A DNA stretch of 7,609 nucleotides from Coriobacteriales bacterium (GCA_031254905.1 JAIRTN010000046.1:1-7609), one strand, 5' to 3'; shown: positions 1 to 6,407, counted from the stretch's first letter. Numbers and translations are program-made. Notes: generated by a model from the letters alone, not told the origin.

Positions 1-1
1 C

Positions 2-775
2 ATCCCTGCAGCCTCCCCCATCCCCACCGCCGCCGCAACGCCCTCTATCGCCACACCTCCTCTCACCGCGCCGTTTTCGGCCACAGGCCCTCAGGCCACC
101 TCAATTCCACAGCAAACGCCAAGGCCTCAAGCGCCTTACGGTGCCACCTACGACACCCCGCCAACGTCCCAAGCGGCTTACGGCGCCTCCCCCGATGCCA
201 TGCCGACGCTCTCCGAGAAGCTCGGCAAGATGCGCGGCGGGGAGCCTGCCACCGAGCGCGTCACCGAACCTAGCCGCGCCTACTACCCCAACGTGCCCTC
301 CGACCCCATTCCCGTCATCGTCATCGACACCACCCCGGAGGAAGCCCCCTCAGACGCGGCGTCGTTCATGGCCTCCCCGTCCTCGGCATCCTTCGTATCG
401 CCCACACCGCCCCTGTCCTCAGAACCCATCGAGGTCGCCCCCGTTGCACCCGTCGCGGCCACCATACCCGTCGCGGCCATACCTATTACGCCCGTCGCAT
501 CCGTCGCGTCCGTTGCGGCGAGCGAAACAGAAACAACAACCTTCCAATCGCAGGGAACGCTAACCCCCGACCCCGCCCTCGAAATCGCCGACGACGAGGA
601 CTACTACTATGAGGACGACGACTACGAGGAGCGCGAGCGGATAGGCAGCCCCGTCTTCATCCTGATTGTCTTCGTCATCCTCATCATTCAGGTATTCTTC
701 GTCGGCCTCCTCGTCAGCTTAGACCTCATCGACATAGGCTCCATCATGGAATTCTTCGGCAACCTTGGCAGTTGA
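2..775 (+). CDS. Pro/Ala-rich protein with C-terminal membrane segment (5' partial)
   Basis: The frame is open from the window edge to a TGA at 773-775, so only the last 257 residues are seen and the true start lies upstream; the ATG at 200 is internal and has no convincing ribosome binding site. The visible part is low-complexity: a Pro/Ala/Thr-rich stretch, short PVA/SVA repeats (about 427-519), a very acidic tyrosine-rich patch (DDEDYYYEDDDYEE, about 592-633), then one strongly hydrophobic segment (SPVFILIVFVILIIQVFFVG and following residues, about 646-720) and a short tail. This looks like a mostly disordered cytoplasmic protein anchored by a C-terminal helix. I recognise no family and assign no function. 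An N-terminal domain such as a zinc ribbon may lie outside the window, but that is only a guess. It is real coding sequence because the hydrophobic and acidic blocks are well organised in this frame, whereas the overlapping frames give arginine/proline-rich shadows. Confidence 0.75.
   Translation: MPAASPIPTAAATPSIATPPLTAPFSATGPQATSIPQQTPRPQAPYGATYDTPPTSQAAYGASPDAMPTLSEKLGKMRGGEPATERVTEPSRAYYPNVPSDPIPVIVIDTTPEEAPSDAASFMASPSSASFVSPTPPLSSEPIEVAPVAPVAATIPVAAIPITPVASVASVAASETETTTFQSQGTLTPDPALEIADDEDYYYEDDDYEERERIGSPVFILIVFVILIIQVFFVGLLVSLDLIDIGSIMEFFGNLGS
448..479 (+). repeat. In-frame 18-bp tandem repeat encoding PVAA units
   Basis: The 14-mer ACCCGTCGCGGCCA occurs at 448-461 and again at 466-479, an 18-bp period that keeps the reading frame. 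Looser CCCGTCGC and TCCGTCGC copies follow to about 519. It encodes the PVA/SVA repeats of the disordered region of the host protein and probably varies in copy number by slippage (inference). Confidence 0.6.
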
Positions 776-779
776 TACC

Positions 780-849
780 AGCGAACAATCGGCAAACGCG
801 TAAGTAAACGATAAGCAAACGGGAGGCAAACACCTAGGCAAACGCGTAA
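780..849 (+). repeat. Six-unit array of GCAAACG-like repeats, 11-12 bp phased
   Basis: Units begin at 780 (AGCGAACA), 791 (GGCAAACG), 803 (AGTAAACG), 814 (AGCAAACG), 825 (GGCAAACA) and 837 (GGCAAACG), giving spacings of 11, 12, 11, 11 and 12 bp. The first full unit and the last share a perfect 13-bp match, GGCAAACGCGTAA (791-803 and 837-849). The array starts five bases after the stop codon of the upstream gene and lies about 135 bp before lipoprotein 1. Spacing close to one helical turn would put all units on one DNA face, as in a multi-site protein-binding region. It could equally be a decayed tandem repeat. Confidence 0.6.
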
Positions 850-863
850 TCACGCATAATCAT

Positions 864-887
864 CGAGAGACTTTCGGGAGTTTCTCG
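864..887 (+). terminator. Candidate hairpin terminator of the upstream gene
   Basis: CGAGAGACT (864-872) pairs with AGTTTCTCG (879-887) over nine positions, with one G-U pair and a six-base TTCGGG loop. GAATTATTTG follows, which is T/A-rich but not a true T-run. Its place between the stop at 775 and the next gene suits a terminator for the partial gene, though a structured leader element is possible. Confidence 0.4.
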
Positions 888-894
888 GAATTAT

Positions 895-924
895 TTGATA
901 GAATAGAAGCCGTCCCGTTATTTT
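895..924 (+). promoter_or_regulatory. Possible promoter of the lipoprotein pair
   Basis: TTGATA (895-900, five of six matches to TTGACA) is followed after 18 bp by TATTTT (919-924, four of six matches to TATAAT). Transcription would start near 931, leaving a leader of about 53 nt before the ATG at 984. A competing -10 is TAGAAT at 899-904, which lacks a good -35. This rests on consensus matching only. Confidence 0.3.
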
Positions 925-983
925 CGTGTGGGCGATTTCGAGGATGTTGCAGGAATGTCCTGTTTGATTAGGGAGATGAACGT

Positions 984-1400
984 ATGAAGAAAATCATTGC
1001 ACTAGCCCTTGCCGCGGTACTGTCCCTTTCGATGCTTGGCCTGCTCACCGCATGCGGTGGCGCTAATGACATCGAGAGAATCACCGTCAGTGAGAATACG
1101 ACATTCGTACCCGGCAGCGATGATGGGGCAACCATAAAAATCTATACGGTATGGTTGAAGGACACCGTCGATTGGACGCAAATCTCTGCGTCTGAGCGCG
1201 CGAGAATCGCACGGGCAGGCTTCGATGCGGCACAGGAGAAAATCGCCGAGGGCAACGTGTTCAACTATTCGATTATGGGAGTTGACGCAAGCGGAACCCC
1301 CATATTCGCGTATGACATCGAGAGGCGCGTAGTGCTCATCTCACCCGACGGCAGCGGCCAATGGCAAGAAGAAGTAGCCGTCGCGGCTCCCAATAAATAA
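984..1400 (+). CDS. Small predicted lipoprotein, copy 1
   Basis: This 138-residue protein has a clear type II signal peptide: positively charged MKK, a hydrophobic core, and the lipobox LTAC with the lipid-modified cysteine at residue 24. The mature protein would have about 115 residues, be anchored to the outer face of the cytoplasmic membrane, and be hydrophilic. The ATG is supported by AGGGAG at 970-975, 8 nt upstream. Residues about 57-100 (W64, then ISASERARIARAGFD, then F..I.GV) match residues about 74-117 of the next gene, so the two are probably paralogues from a duplication. The gene after it begins 15 bp downstream, implying one transcript. I do not recognise the mature domain and give no function; it may be a small structural or ligand-binding surface lipoprotein. 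Confidence 0.85.
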   Translation: MKKIIALALAAVLSLSMLGLLTACGGANDIERITVSENTTFVPGSDDGATIKIYTVWLKDTVDWTQISASERARIARAGFDAAQEKIAEGNVFNYSIMGVDASGTPIFAYDIERRVVLISPDGSGQWQEEVAVAAPNK

Positions 1401-1415
1401 GACGAGAGGACATCC

Positions 1416-1910
1416 ATGCGCAAAAAAATCCTCGTACTCCTGCTTACCGCACTGACACTGTTCGCTCTCGCGGGCACACTTGTCGCCTGCGGAAATGAGG
1501 GAACCGATACTCCTCCCGCCGACGAAAACCTCAACCCCCGCGAGGCGGAATTGGTTCCGCTAGAAATCGTCAAGGTCAATACCACCCAACAGACCGTGGC
1601 CAACGCCATCGAAATGACGAATTTCCAAGTGGTGTTCAAGCACAGCCCCGAAGAATGGAACGCGCTTTCAAGCGAGCGCAAACGGGAGCTTGCCCAAGGC
1701 GCCTATGACAAGATGATAGAGTGGATTAACGCCGACGGCATAAGCAATTTCCACATCCAAGGCGTAAGTTCCTACGACAAAGACGCCGGCGAAACAGCAC
1801 AAATGGCATTCTTCATGAGTTACGATGAAAGCCTCCTCAAAATCTACACGGGCACAGACGGCACGGGCAAGGGCATCGTCACAGACGAACTCCCCATCAA
1901 CCTGCCCTAA
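1416..1910 (+). CDS. Small predicted lipoprotein, copy 2
   Basis: This 164-residue protein has a type II signal peptide (MRKK, hydrophobic core, lipobox LVAC, Cys25). The start is fixed by AGAGGA at 1405-1410, 5 nt before the ATG. After a short hydrophilic linker (residues about 26-45), residues about 70-142 resemble the neighbouring lipoprotein: V.FK or VWLK, a tryptophan (W81), SSERKRELAQGAYD aligned with SASERARIARAGFD, and F.I.GV. It carries an extra stretch of about 25 residues between the lipobox and the shared region and a longer C-terminus. Identity outside these blocks is low, so the duplication would be old. It likely shares a transcript with copy 1 and is followed by a strong hairpin at 1932-1955. 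Function unknown; surface location is inferred from the lipobox. Confidence 0.85.
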   Translation: MRKKILVLLLTALTLFALAGTLVACGNEGTDTPPADENLNPREAELVPLEIVKVNTTQQTVANAIEMTNFQVVFKHSPEEWNALSSERKRELAQGAYDKMIEWINADGISNFHIQGVSSYDKDAGETAQMAFFMSYDESLLKIYTGTDGTGKGIVTDELPINLP

Positions 1911-1931
1911 GCCCAACCCTAAACAGTCCAC

Positions 1932-1955
1932 GAGGGGCCGGACGCCCGGCCCCTC
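1932..1955 (+). terminator. GC-rich hairpin, candidate terminator
   Basis: GAGGGGCCGG (1932-1941) and CCGGCCCCTC (1946-1955) form a perfect 10-bp stem with an ACGC loop, 21 bp after the lipoprotein 2 stop. No T-run follows on either strand, so if it terminates transcription it does so without the classical U-tract. It separates the lipoprotein pair from the membrane-protein/aminopeptidase pair. Confidence 0.55.
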
Positions 1956-2015
1956 TCATCGCGAATTGAGCCTCTCCATCCCAGCACACAAAAGCCCAGA
2001 AGGGAGCGCGCCGAC

Positions 2016-3122
2016 ATGCAGCGAGGCAGCATCCGCATACTCCTCATAGGTGTGCTGATGGTCATAGCGCTCGCTGTCGTCTGGCTGCGAGGCGACCAGC
2101 TAAAAGAGCTCATCACCACCATGGAGGGCGGGGACTTCGTTCCCCTCGTCTTTGCAATACTCGCGCAGTTTGGCAAATACGTGAGCCAAGCCTATGCCTA
2201 TGCCGCAGCCTTCAGGATAGTTGGGGAGAAGAACGTGCGCTCCCGGGAAATGCTCCCCCTTGTCTTCGGCTCTTACTTTATGAACGTCATTGCGCCCTCC
2301 TTCAACACCGCCGGTGTCATGCTGGTCATCGATTCGGCACGCAAGCGTAATATCCCCACCGGGCGCGCGACCAGCGCCGTCCTCCTCATGCAGATATCGG
2401 TCATCACCGGGTTTCTCGTCATCATGCTCGTCGGCTTTGCCGTCTTGCAGATGGCGGGCCAGCTTTCGCCCGTCTGGTTCCTCCTCGGCATGGTGATGAT
2501 ATTCCTCGTGGGGGTCATGGTGACAATCATGTACCTCGGCTACCGAAACCCCGACATCCTCGCGAACCTTCTCTCCCCCATCGAGCGCCTCGTAAACCGC
2601 CTCTCCCGACGTTTTCGCAAGGGGAAGGAACTTGAACCATGGGTACAGCAGGTCGTCGACTCCTTTGCTGAGGCGGGCGGTAAGATACGCGAGAATCCCC
2701 GTCAGGCCTGCGTGGTCTTTGCCTTCTCCGTCCTTGCGAGCACCTTTGAGTTGGCCTGCTTCTGCCTGATAGGCATCGCCTTTGGCCTGAACGTCTTGCC
2801 GGTGCTCGTCGGCGGCTACGTTGTCGCCACGCTGTTCTCATGGGTCGCGATAACCCCGCAGGGAGTAGGCGTTGTCGAGGCCATGATTGTCGTCGCCCTT
2901 ACGGCATCACGCATCAACGCCACCATGGCGACGGCCATTGCCCTTGCCTATCGCGGCGTGGTATTCTGGATGCCTTTCGCGATAGGAGCGCTGCTGATTC
3001 ATCGCACGCAGAGTTTCAAGCGGCTCTCATCTCCCCCATCTCGACGCCGCCTCAAGGCCGCGCAACACAGCGAAACACCTGATGAAACACAGGACACAAA
3101 CCCTGAGGAAAACGAACGCTAG
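2016..3122 (+). CDS. YbhN/MprF-type integral membrane protein (flippase-like, LPG_synthase_TM family)
   Basis: A 368-residue polytopic membrane protein of the family that includes YbhN (UPF0104) and the flippase half of MprF. Hydrophobic segments are visible near residues 7-25, 41-65, 82-106, 118-146, 152-174, 231-257, 261-279, 284-297 and 305-328. Two family hallmarks are present: ITPQGVGVVEA (279-289; many members read PGG where this has PQG) and AYRGVVFWMP (311-320). The earlier block GSYFMNVIAPSFNTAG (85-100) fits the conserved N.(x)P..(x)G region. A charged loop (about 183-230) and a hydrophilic C-tail (330-368) are cytoplasmic by inference. No MprF synthase domain follows, so lysyl-phosphatidylglycerol synthesis is not indicated; a role moving a lipid or polyprenyl-linked substrate is family-based inference. 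The start is supported by AGGGAG at 2001-2006, 9 nt upstream. The aminopeptidase starts 9 bp after its stop. Confidence 0.85.
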   Translation: MQRGSIRILLIGVLMVIALAVVWLRGDQLKELITTMEGGDFVPLVFAILAQFGKYVSQAYAYAAAFRIVGEKNVRSREMLPLVFGSYFMNVIAPSFNTAGVMLVIDSARKRNIPTGRATSAVLLMQISVITGFLVIMLVGFAVLQMAGQLSPVWFLLGMVMIFLVGVMVTIMYLGYRNPDILANLLSPIERLVNRLSRRFRKGKELEPWVQQVVDSFAEAGGKIRENPRQACVVFAFSVLASTFELACFCLIGIAFGLNVLPVLVGGYVVATLFSWVAITPQGVGVVEAMIVVALTASRINATMATAIALAYRGVVFWMPFAIGALLIHRTQSFKRLSSPPSRRRLKAAQHSETPDETQDTNPEENER

Positions 3123-3131
3123 GAACAAAAC

Positions 3132-4376
3132 ATGGAACAGACCGAATTTACCACAAAACTCAAAAGCTACGCCCACCTCGTCATCAGCGCGGGGTGCAAT
3201 CTCCAACCGGGGCAAGAACTTCTGCTCTCGATTTCCACGGACTGCGTAGAGTTCGCGCGCCTACTTACCGAGGAGGCCTACCGCCAAGGCGCCCGCCGTG
3301 TGACGGTACGCTTTGGTGATGAGCGCATCGCGCGCCTACACTACGAGAACTGCGGGCTCGATGTCTTTGAGCAGTTCCCGGAATGGCAGGCGCTGCTCAA
3401 CAACTCGATGGCGCAGAATGGTGCCGCCATGCTGAGCGTCATCAGCGAGAATCCCCTCGCCTTGACGGGCATCGACCAGCGCAAACTCGTCGCCAACGCA
3501 CGCGCCTCCCACGAGGCCTGCAAGGACTTCTACAACGGTATAGACCAAGGGCGCATCGTCTGGTGCATCGCCGGCGCGGCCGCACCCGCTTGGGCACAGC
3601 AGGTCTTTCCCACACTCTCGCCCGAGGAAGCCCTCGCGGCGCTCTGGGAGGCCATCTTCGCCACAACACGTGTCAACGAGCCTGACCCCGTCGCCGCGTG
3701 GCGCAAACACCGGATGAGCTTCAGCGAGCGCAAGGCATGGCTCAACGCACAGCGCTTCGACGCCCTGCGCTACCGCAACGGCCTTGGCACCGACCTCCTC
3801 GTCGGCCTCAACAGCGCCGGCATCTGGCAGGGCGGCGGCGATGTCACCGTCGACGGGACTGAGTTCTTCCCCAATATGCCCACCGAGGAGATATTCACCA
3901 CACCCGACCGCCTGCGCGCCGAGGGCATCGTCTACTCCAGCATGCCGCTCGTGCATAACGGAAGCATCATCGAGGACTTCTCGCTGCGCTTCAAAGACGG
4001 ACGCGTGTGCGACTATACCGCTCGCGTCGGGCAAGAGGTACTCGAAGGCATCTTTGCCGTGGATGATGACGCCGCGCGCCTCGGTGAGTGCGCCCTTGTC
4101 CCTTGGACCTCACCTATACGAGAAAGCGGCATCCTGTTTTTCAACACGCTCTACGATGAGAACGCTTCTTGCCACCTCGCGGTTGGCCAAGGTTTCCCCG
4201 ACTGCCTTGAGGGTGGCCAGCAAATGGGAGAAGACGAACTCAAGGCTGCGGGCGTAAACAAGAGTTCGACCCACGTTGATTTCATGATAGGAACCGCCGA
4301 CCTCAGCGTCGTCGGTATCAAGAAGGACGGCACCGAACTTCCCCTTATGCTCAACGGCGAATGGCTGCCTCTATAA
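3132..4376 (+). CDS. M29-family metallo-aminopeptidase (AmpS/PepS/aminopeptidase T type)
   Basis: A 414-residue protein of the usual length for peptidase family M29, cytoplasmic enzymes that remove N-terminal residues from peptides using two metal ions. There is no signal peptide. The N-terminal half carries the family's NLQPGQELL and EEAYRQGARRV blocks (residues 23-57). Expected metal ligands are present: E253 (PTEE), E319 (LGE), H348 (SCH), H381 and D383 (THVDFMIG). These positions coincide with S. aureus AmpS numbering as I recall it (E253, E319, H348, H381, D383). The conserved active-site tyrosine seven residues after that histidine (Y355 in AmpS) is phenylalanine here (GQGF355, codon TTC at 4194-4196). 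The ATG is supported by AGGA at 3121-3124, which overlaps the preceding stop codon, so translation may be coupled to the membrane protein gene. Family assignment is firm; full activity is uncertain because of F355. Confidence 0.92.
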   Translation: MEQTEFTTKLKSYAHLVISAGCNLQPGQELLLSISTDCVEFARLLTEEAYRQGARRVTVRFGDERIARLHYENCGLDVFEQFPEWQALLNNSMAQNGAAMLSVISENPLALTGIDQRKLVANARASHEACKDFYNGIDQGRIVWCIAGAAAPAWAQQVFPTLSPEEALAALWEAIFATTRVNEPDPVAAWRKHRMSFSERKAWLNAQRFDALRYRNGLGTDLLVGLNSAGIWQGGGDVTVDGTEFFPNMPTEEIFTTPDRLRAEGIVYSSMPLVHNGSIIEDFSLRFKDGRVCDYTARVGQEVLEGIFAVDDDAARLGECALVPWTSPIRESGILFFNTLYDENASCHLAVGQGFPDCLEGGQQMGEDELKAAGVNKSSTHVDFMIGTADLSVVGIKKDGTELPLMLNGEWLPL

Positions 4377-4394
4377 GCGCGGCGAAGAAGCAAG

Positions 4395-4418
4395 TACCGT
4401 TCATCCGGATGAATGGTA
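4395..4418. promoter_or_regulatory. 24-bp near-perfect dyad (operator or terminator)
   Basis: TACCGTTCAT (4395-4404) and ATGAATGGTA (4409-4418) flank a central CCGG, making a 12-bp half-site palindrome with a single imperfect position (G-T). It sits 18 bp after the aminopeptidase stop and about 35 bp before the -10 candidate of the next gene. As RNA it folds into a 10-bp stem with a tetraloop, but no T-run follows. As DNA its symmetry and position, just upstream of the promoter, would suit a dimeric regulator. The sequence alone does not decide between these. Confidence 0.5.
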
Positions 4419-4429
4419 GGCGTTAGCGC

Positions 4430-4458
4430 TATTCAAAATTCGCGATTCGCCGTATACT
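4430..4458 (+). promoter_or_regulatory. Candidate promoter of the HD-GYP/HPt operon
   Basis: TATACT (4453-4458) is a five-of-six -10 match. The -35 is weak: TTCAAA at 4432-4437 with a 15-bp spacer, or TATTCA at 4430-4435 with 17 bp. Transcription would begin near 4465, giving a leader of about 75 nt to the preferred ATG at 4540. The weak -35 is compatible with activator dependence, and the dyad at 4395-4418 lies just upstream. Confidence 0.4.
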
Positions 4459-4539
4459 GCTGTTTCGGATATCATGGAGTTGCCTCCATTTTTGCAAGAT
4501 GTATTGAGAACTACCACACTGAAAGGACAGAACGTTTCC

Positions 4540-5691
4540 ATGACAGGTGGCACGGATAGGTCTGTGGTTCTCACGGTCGATGACGACCCGATTATTCTGA
4601 ACGCCGTTCTTGAGGTTCTCAAGCGGGACTACACGGTACGCCCCTTTACCTCAGGAGAAGCGGCGCTTTCCTATCTCGAAGACAATGACGTCGACCTCAT
4701 ACTCCTCGACCACAATATGCCCAATATGACCGGCCTTGAGGTACTGCAGGTACTGCAGGGAAACCCCTCGACGCAAAGCATCCCCGTCATCTTCCTGACC
4801 GGCTCGGTCGACAGCGAGGACGAGGTTCGTGCACTGGAAATCGGCGCGATGGACTACCTACTCAAACCCTTTAAGCCGGGCTCGCTCTTAACCCGCGTCC
4901 GACTCCAACTCGAACTTTACCGCCATCGCCATCGCCTTGAGGAACTCGTCGAAACGAGAACCGAGGAACTGCGCATGGTCAACCAGAAACTTGAGCAGCG
5001 CGACAAGATAACGCTCGATCTGCTCGCGAAGGCCTCAGACATGCGGGATCACGAGACGGGTGAGCACATCGAGCGTGTCTCCCTTTTCACCGAGGTACTT
5101 GTTAAGGACATCATCGAAAATCCCCATGAGGGCTATATGGTTTCCGAGCAGTACGGCCGCGACATAGTCGATGCCGTGAAGCTGCATGACCTCGGCAAAC
5201 TTGCCATGCCCGATAACGTCCTCCTCAAGCCCGGCAAACTCACGGAGGAGGAATTTGCCATCATCAAAACCCATCCCATCCACGGCTCAAAGATGCTGAG
5301 CCAAGCCATAGAAAAGATGGGTGAGGATTCCCTTCTCAGAATTGCTTTTGAGATTGTCTATGGACATCACGAGAAATGGGACGGTTCTGGCTATCCTAAC
5401 GGCATCAAGGGTGATAAAATTCCCTTGAGCGCTCGAATCTCCGCTGTGGCGGATGTGTTCGACGCGCTGACTTCCTCAAGGCCGTACAAGCGAGCTTGGA
5501 CTCCTCGAGAAGCCTTCCAGCTTATCTATGCCGACGCCGGAAAGCATTTCGACCCCTATCTCACTGAGATTGTAAAGCGTCATGAGGATGAGTTCATACA
5601 GATAGTGCTATTGAATCGCGACACCGAGCAGGTGCCGACGCCGGTGCTTTTGCCTGCTATTGAGCGTGATTCTCAGCGCGTACCCGCCTGA
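4540..5691 (+). CDS. Response regulator with HD-GYP domain (RpfG-like cyclic di-GMP phosphodiesterase)
   Basis: A 383-residue cytoplasmic two-domain regulator. Receiver domain, residues about 8-128: acidic pocket D14/D15 (VDDDP), phospho-acceptor D57 (LLDHNMP), T87 (FLTG) and K109 (LLKPF), all expected residues present. A charged, probably coiled-coil linker (about 129-155) leads into the HD-GYP domain (about 157-352): RDHETGEH (H171, H176), HD pair H216/D217 (KLHDLGK), H245 and H248 (THPIHG), GHHEKWDGSGYP (275-286) and ARISAVADVFDAL (D305, D308). All metal-binding positions and the GYP motif are intact, so hydrolysis of cyclic di-GMP is expected from the family. I prefer the ATG at 4540 because the receiver begins right after it and GAAAGGA lies at 4521-4527, although 12 nt is a longish spacing. 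An in-frame ATG at 4474 would add 22 residues without a visible binding site and only about 9 nt from the proposed transcription start. The HPt gene follows after 34 bp. Confidence 0.92.
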   Translation: MTGGTDRSVVLTVDDDPIILNAVLEVLKRDYTVRPFTSGEAALSYLEDNDVDLILLDHNMPNMTGLEVLQVLQGNPSTQSIPVIFLTGSVDSEDEVRALEIGAMDYLLKPFKPGSLLTRVRLQLELYRHRHRLEELVETRTEELRMVNQKLEQRDKITLDLLAKASDMRDHETGEHIERVSLFTEVLVKDIIENPHEGYMVSEQYGRDIVDAVKLHDLGKLAMPDNVLLKPGKLTEEEFAIIKTHPIHGSKMLSQAIEKMGEDSLLRIAFEIVYGHHEKWDGSGYPNGIKGDKIPLSARISAVADVFDALTSSRPYKRAWTPREAFQLIYADAGKHFDPYLTEIVKRHEDEFIQIVLLNRDTEQVPTPVLLPAIERDSQRVPA

Positions 5692-5725
5692 GTACGACGG
5701 CGGTATCGAAACAGGAGCTTTGAAC

Positions 5726-6352
5726 ATGAGCGCAACGAACGAACAGATTCAAAAGATTCTCGATGACAACCCCATCGAAGGTGTTGACTATGCGGATGGT
5801 CTTGCCCGCTTCGGAAACCAGCCTTCGATATACCTCCGCATCATAAGATCCTTCATCAAGAATACCCCCGCCTCCCTCGTCGAACTTGCCGAAGTGACGC
5901 AGGACACCCTCAACGACTATGCGGTGCGCATACACGGCCTTAAGGGCAGTTGTTATGGCATCAGCGCAATCGCGCTAGGCGACGAGGCAAAGACTCTCGA
6001 AATGGCCTCAAAAGCCTCCGATTGGGAAACCGTCCAGCGCGAGAATCCCACGGTTATCGTGCATGCGGAGGAACTGTTAGCCCGGCTCCAAGACCTCATA
6101 GAGAAGGTCGAACAAAGCGAGAATGCCGACACCGACCAGCGCCCCTTACTCGACGCGCCGGACAGAGAACTTGCGCGCAGACTGCTCGACGCGACGACAA
6201 GTTTCGACGTGATTGCCATGGAGCAGACCATCAAGGACATGGACGCGTGGCGCTACCGCTCGGATTCGCAACTGGTGAGTACGCTCAGAGAACAACTGAC
6301 GAACTTCCGCTATGACCTGATAGAAGACAAGGCCCGCGAACTCCTCGCCTAA
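5726..6352 (+). CDS. HPt (histidine phosphotransfer) domain protein
   Basis: A 208-residue, mainly helical cytoplasmic protein. Residues about 15-130 form an HPt domain: VRIHGLKGSCYGI (67-79), with H70 as the phosphate-carrying histidine and the HxLKG signature complete, followed by ALGDEAKTLEMASK (83-96), the usual pairing helix. Such proteins relay phosphoryl groups between a hybrid sensor kinase and a response regulator. A second conserved-looking helical segment (about 145-208, DRELARRLLDATTSFDVIAM and onward) follows an acidic linker; it resembles tails found after HPt domains in some hybrid kinases, but I cannot name it. The ATG at 5726 is chosen for AGGAG at 5713-5717, 8 nt upstream; the longer reading from a TTG at 5660 would overlap the regulator gene and has no binding site. 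Position directly after the HD-GYP regulator suggests it phosphorylates, or drains phosphate from, D57 of that protein (inference). Confidence 0.88.
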   Translation: MSATNEQIQKILDDNPIEGVDYADGLARFGNQPSIYLRIIRSFIKNTPASLVELAEVTQDTLNDYAVRIHGLKGSCYGISAIALGDEAKTLEMASKASDWETVQRENPTVIVHAEELLARLQDLIEKVEQSENADTDQRPLLDAPDRELARRLLDATTSFDVIAMEQTIKDMDAWRYRSDSQLVSTLREQLTNFRYDLIEDKARELLA

Positions 6353-6407
6353 AAACACACAAAAAATTCAGGCATGAAACGCTCAGCAAATTGCTATAAT
6401 AGCCTCA
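6353..6407 (+). promoter_or_regulatory. Strong extended -10 promoter with A-rich upstream element
   Basis: TATAAT at 6395-6400 is a perfect -10, and TG at 6392-6393 makes it an extended -10 (TGCTATAAT). No good -35 exists at 16-18 bp, which extended -10 promoters tolerate. The A-rich stretch 6353-6368 falls about 40-55 bp before the expected start near 6407, where an UP element would sit. It drives the acyltransferase gene independently of the HPt gene; no terminator hairpin was seen between them. Confidence 0.65.

Noticed and set aside
141..563. Open + strand frame overlapping the Pro/Ala-rich gene
   Set aside because: Its product is an Arg/Pro/Ser-rich shadow with no structure. The other frame runs in from the window edge and contains the membrane segment and acidic patch.
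950..962. CAGGA-ATG-TCCTG small inverted repeat before lipoprotein 1
   Set aside because: Five-base arms are expected by chance at this length and it does not overlap the ribosome binding site.
1966..1994. TTGAGC as a -35 for the flippase-like gene
   Set aside because: No acceptable -10 hexamer lies 16-18 bp downstream, so no promoter is claimed in 1956-2015.
1825..2049. Open + strand frame spanning the end of lipoprotein 2 and the following gap
   Set aside because: It crosses the GC hairpin, lacks a ribosome binding site and is a frame shadow of lipoprotein 2.
3336..4034. Long open frame on the minus strand inside the aminopeptidase gene
   Set aside because: It is antisense to a gene with intact family motifs, is rich in Gly/Ala/Val without domain features, and reflects codon bias of the + strand gene.
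4741..4758. Perfect 9-bp tandem duplication GTACTGCAG in the receiver domain
   Set aside because: It encodes VLQVLQ, but the receiver has the normal length and spacing between D57 and T87, so it is not a recent insertion.
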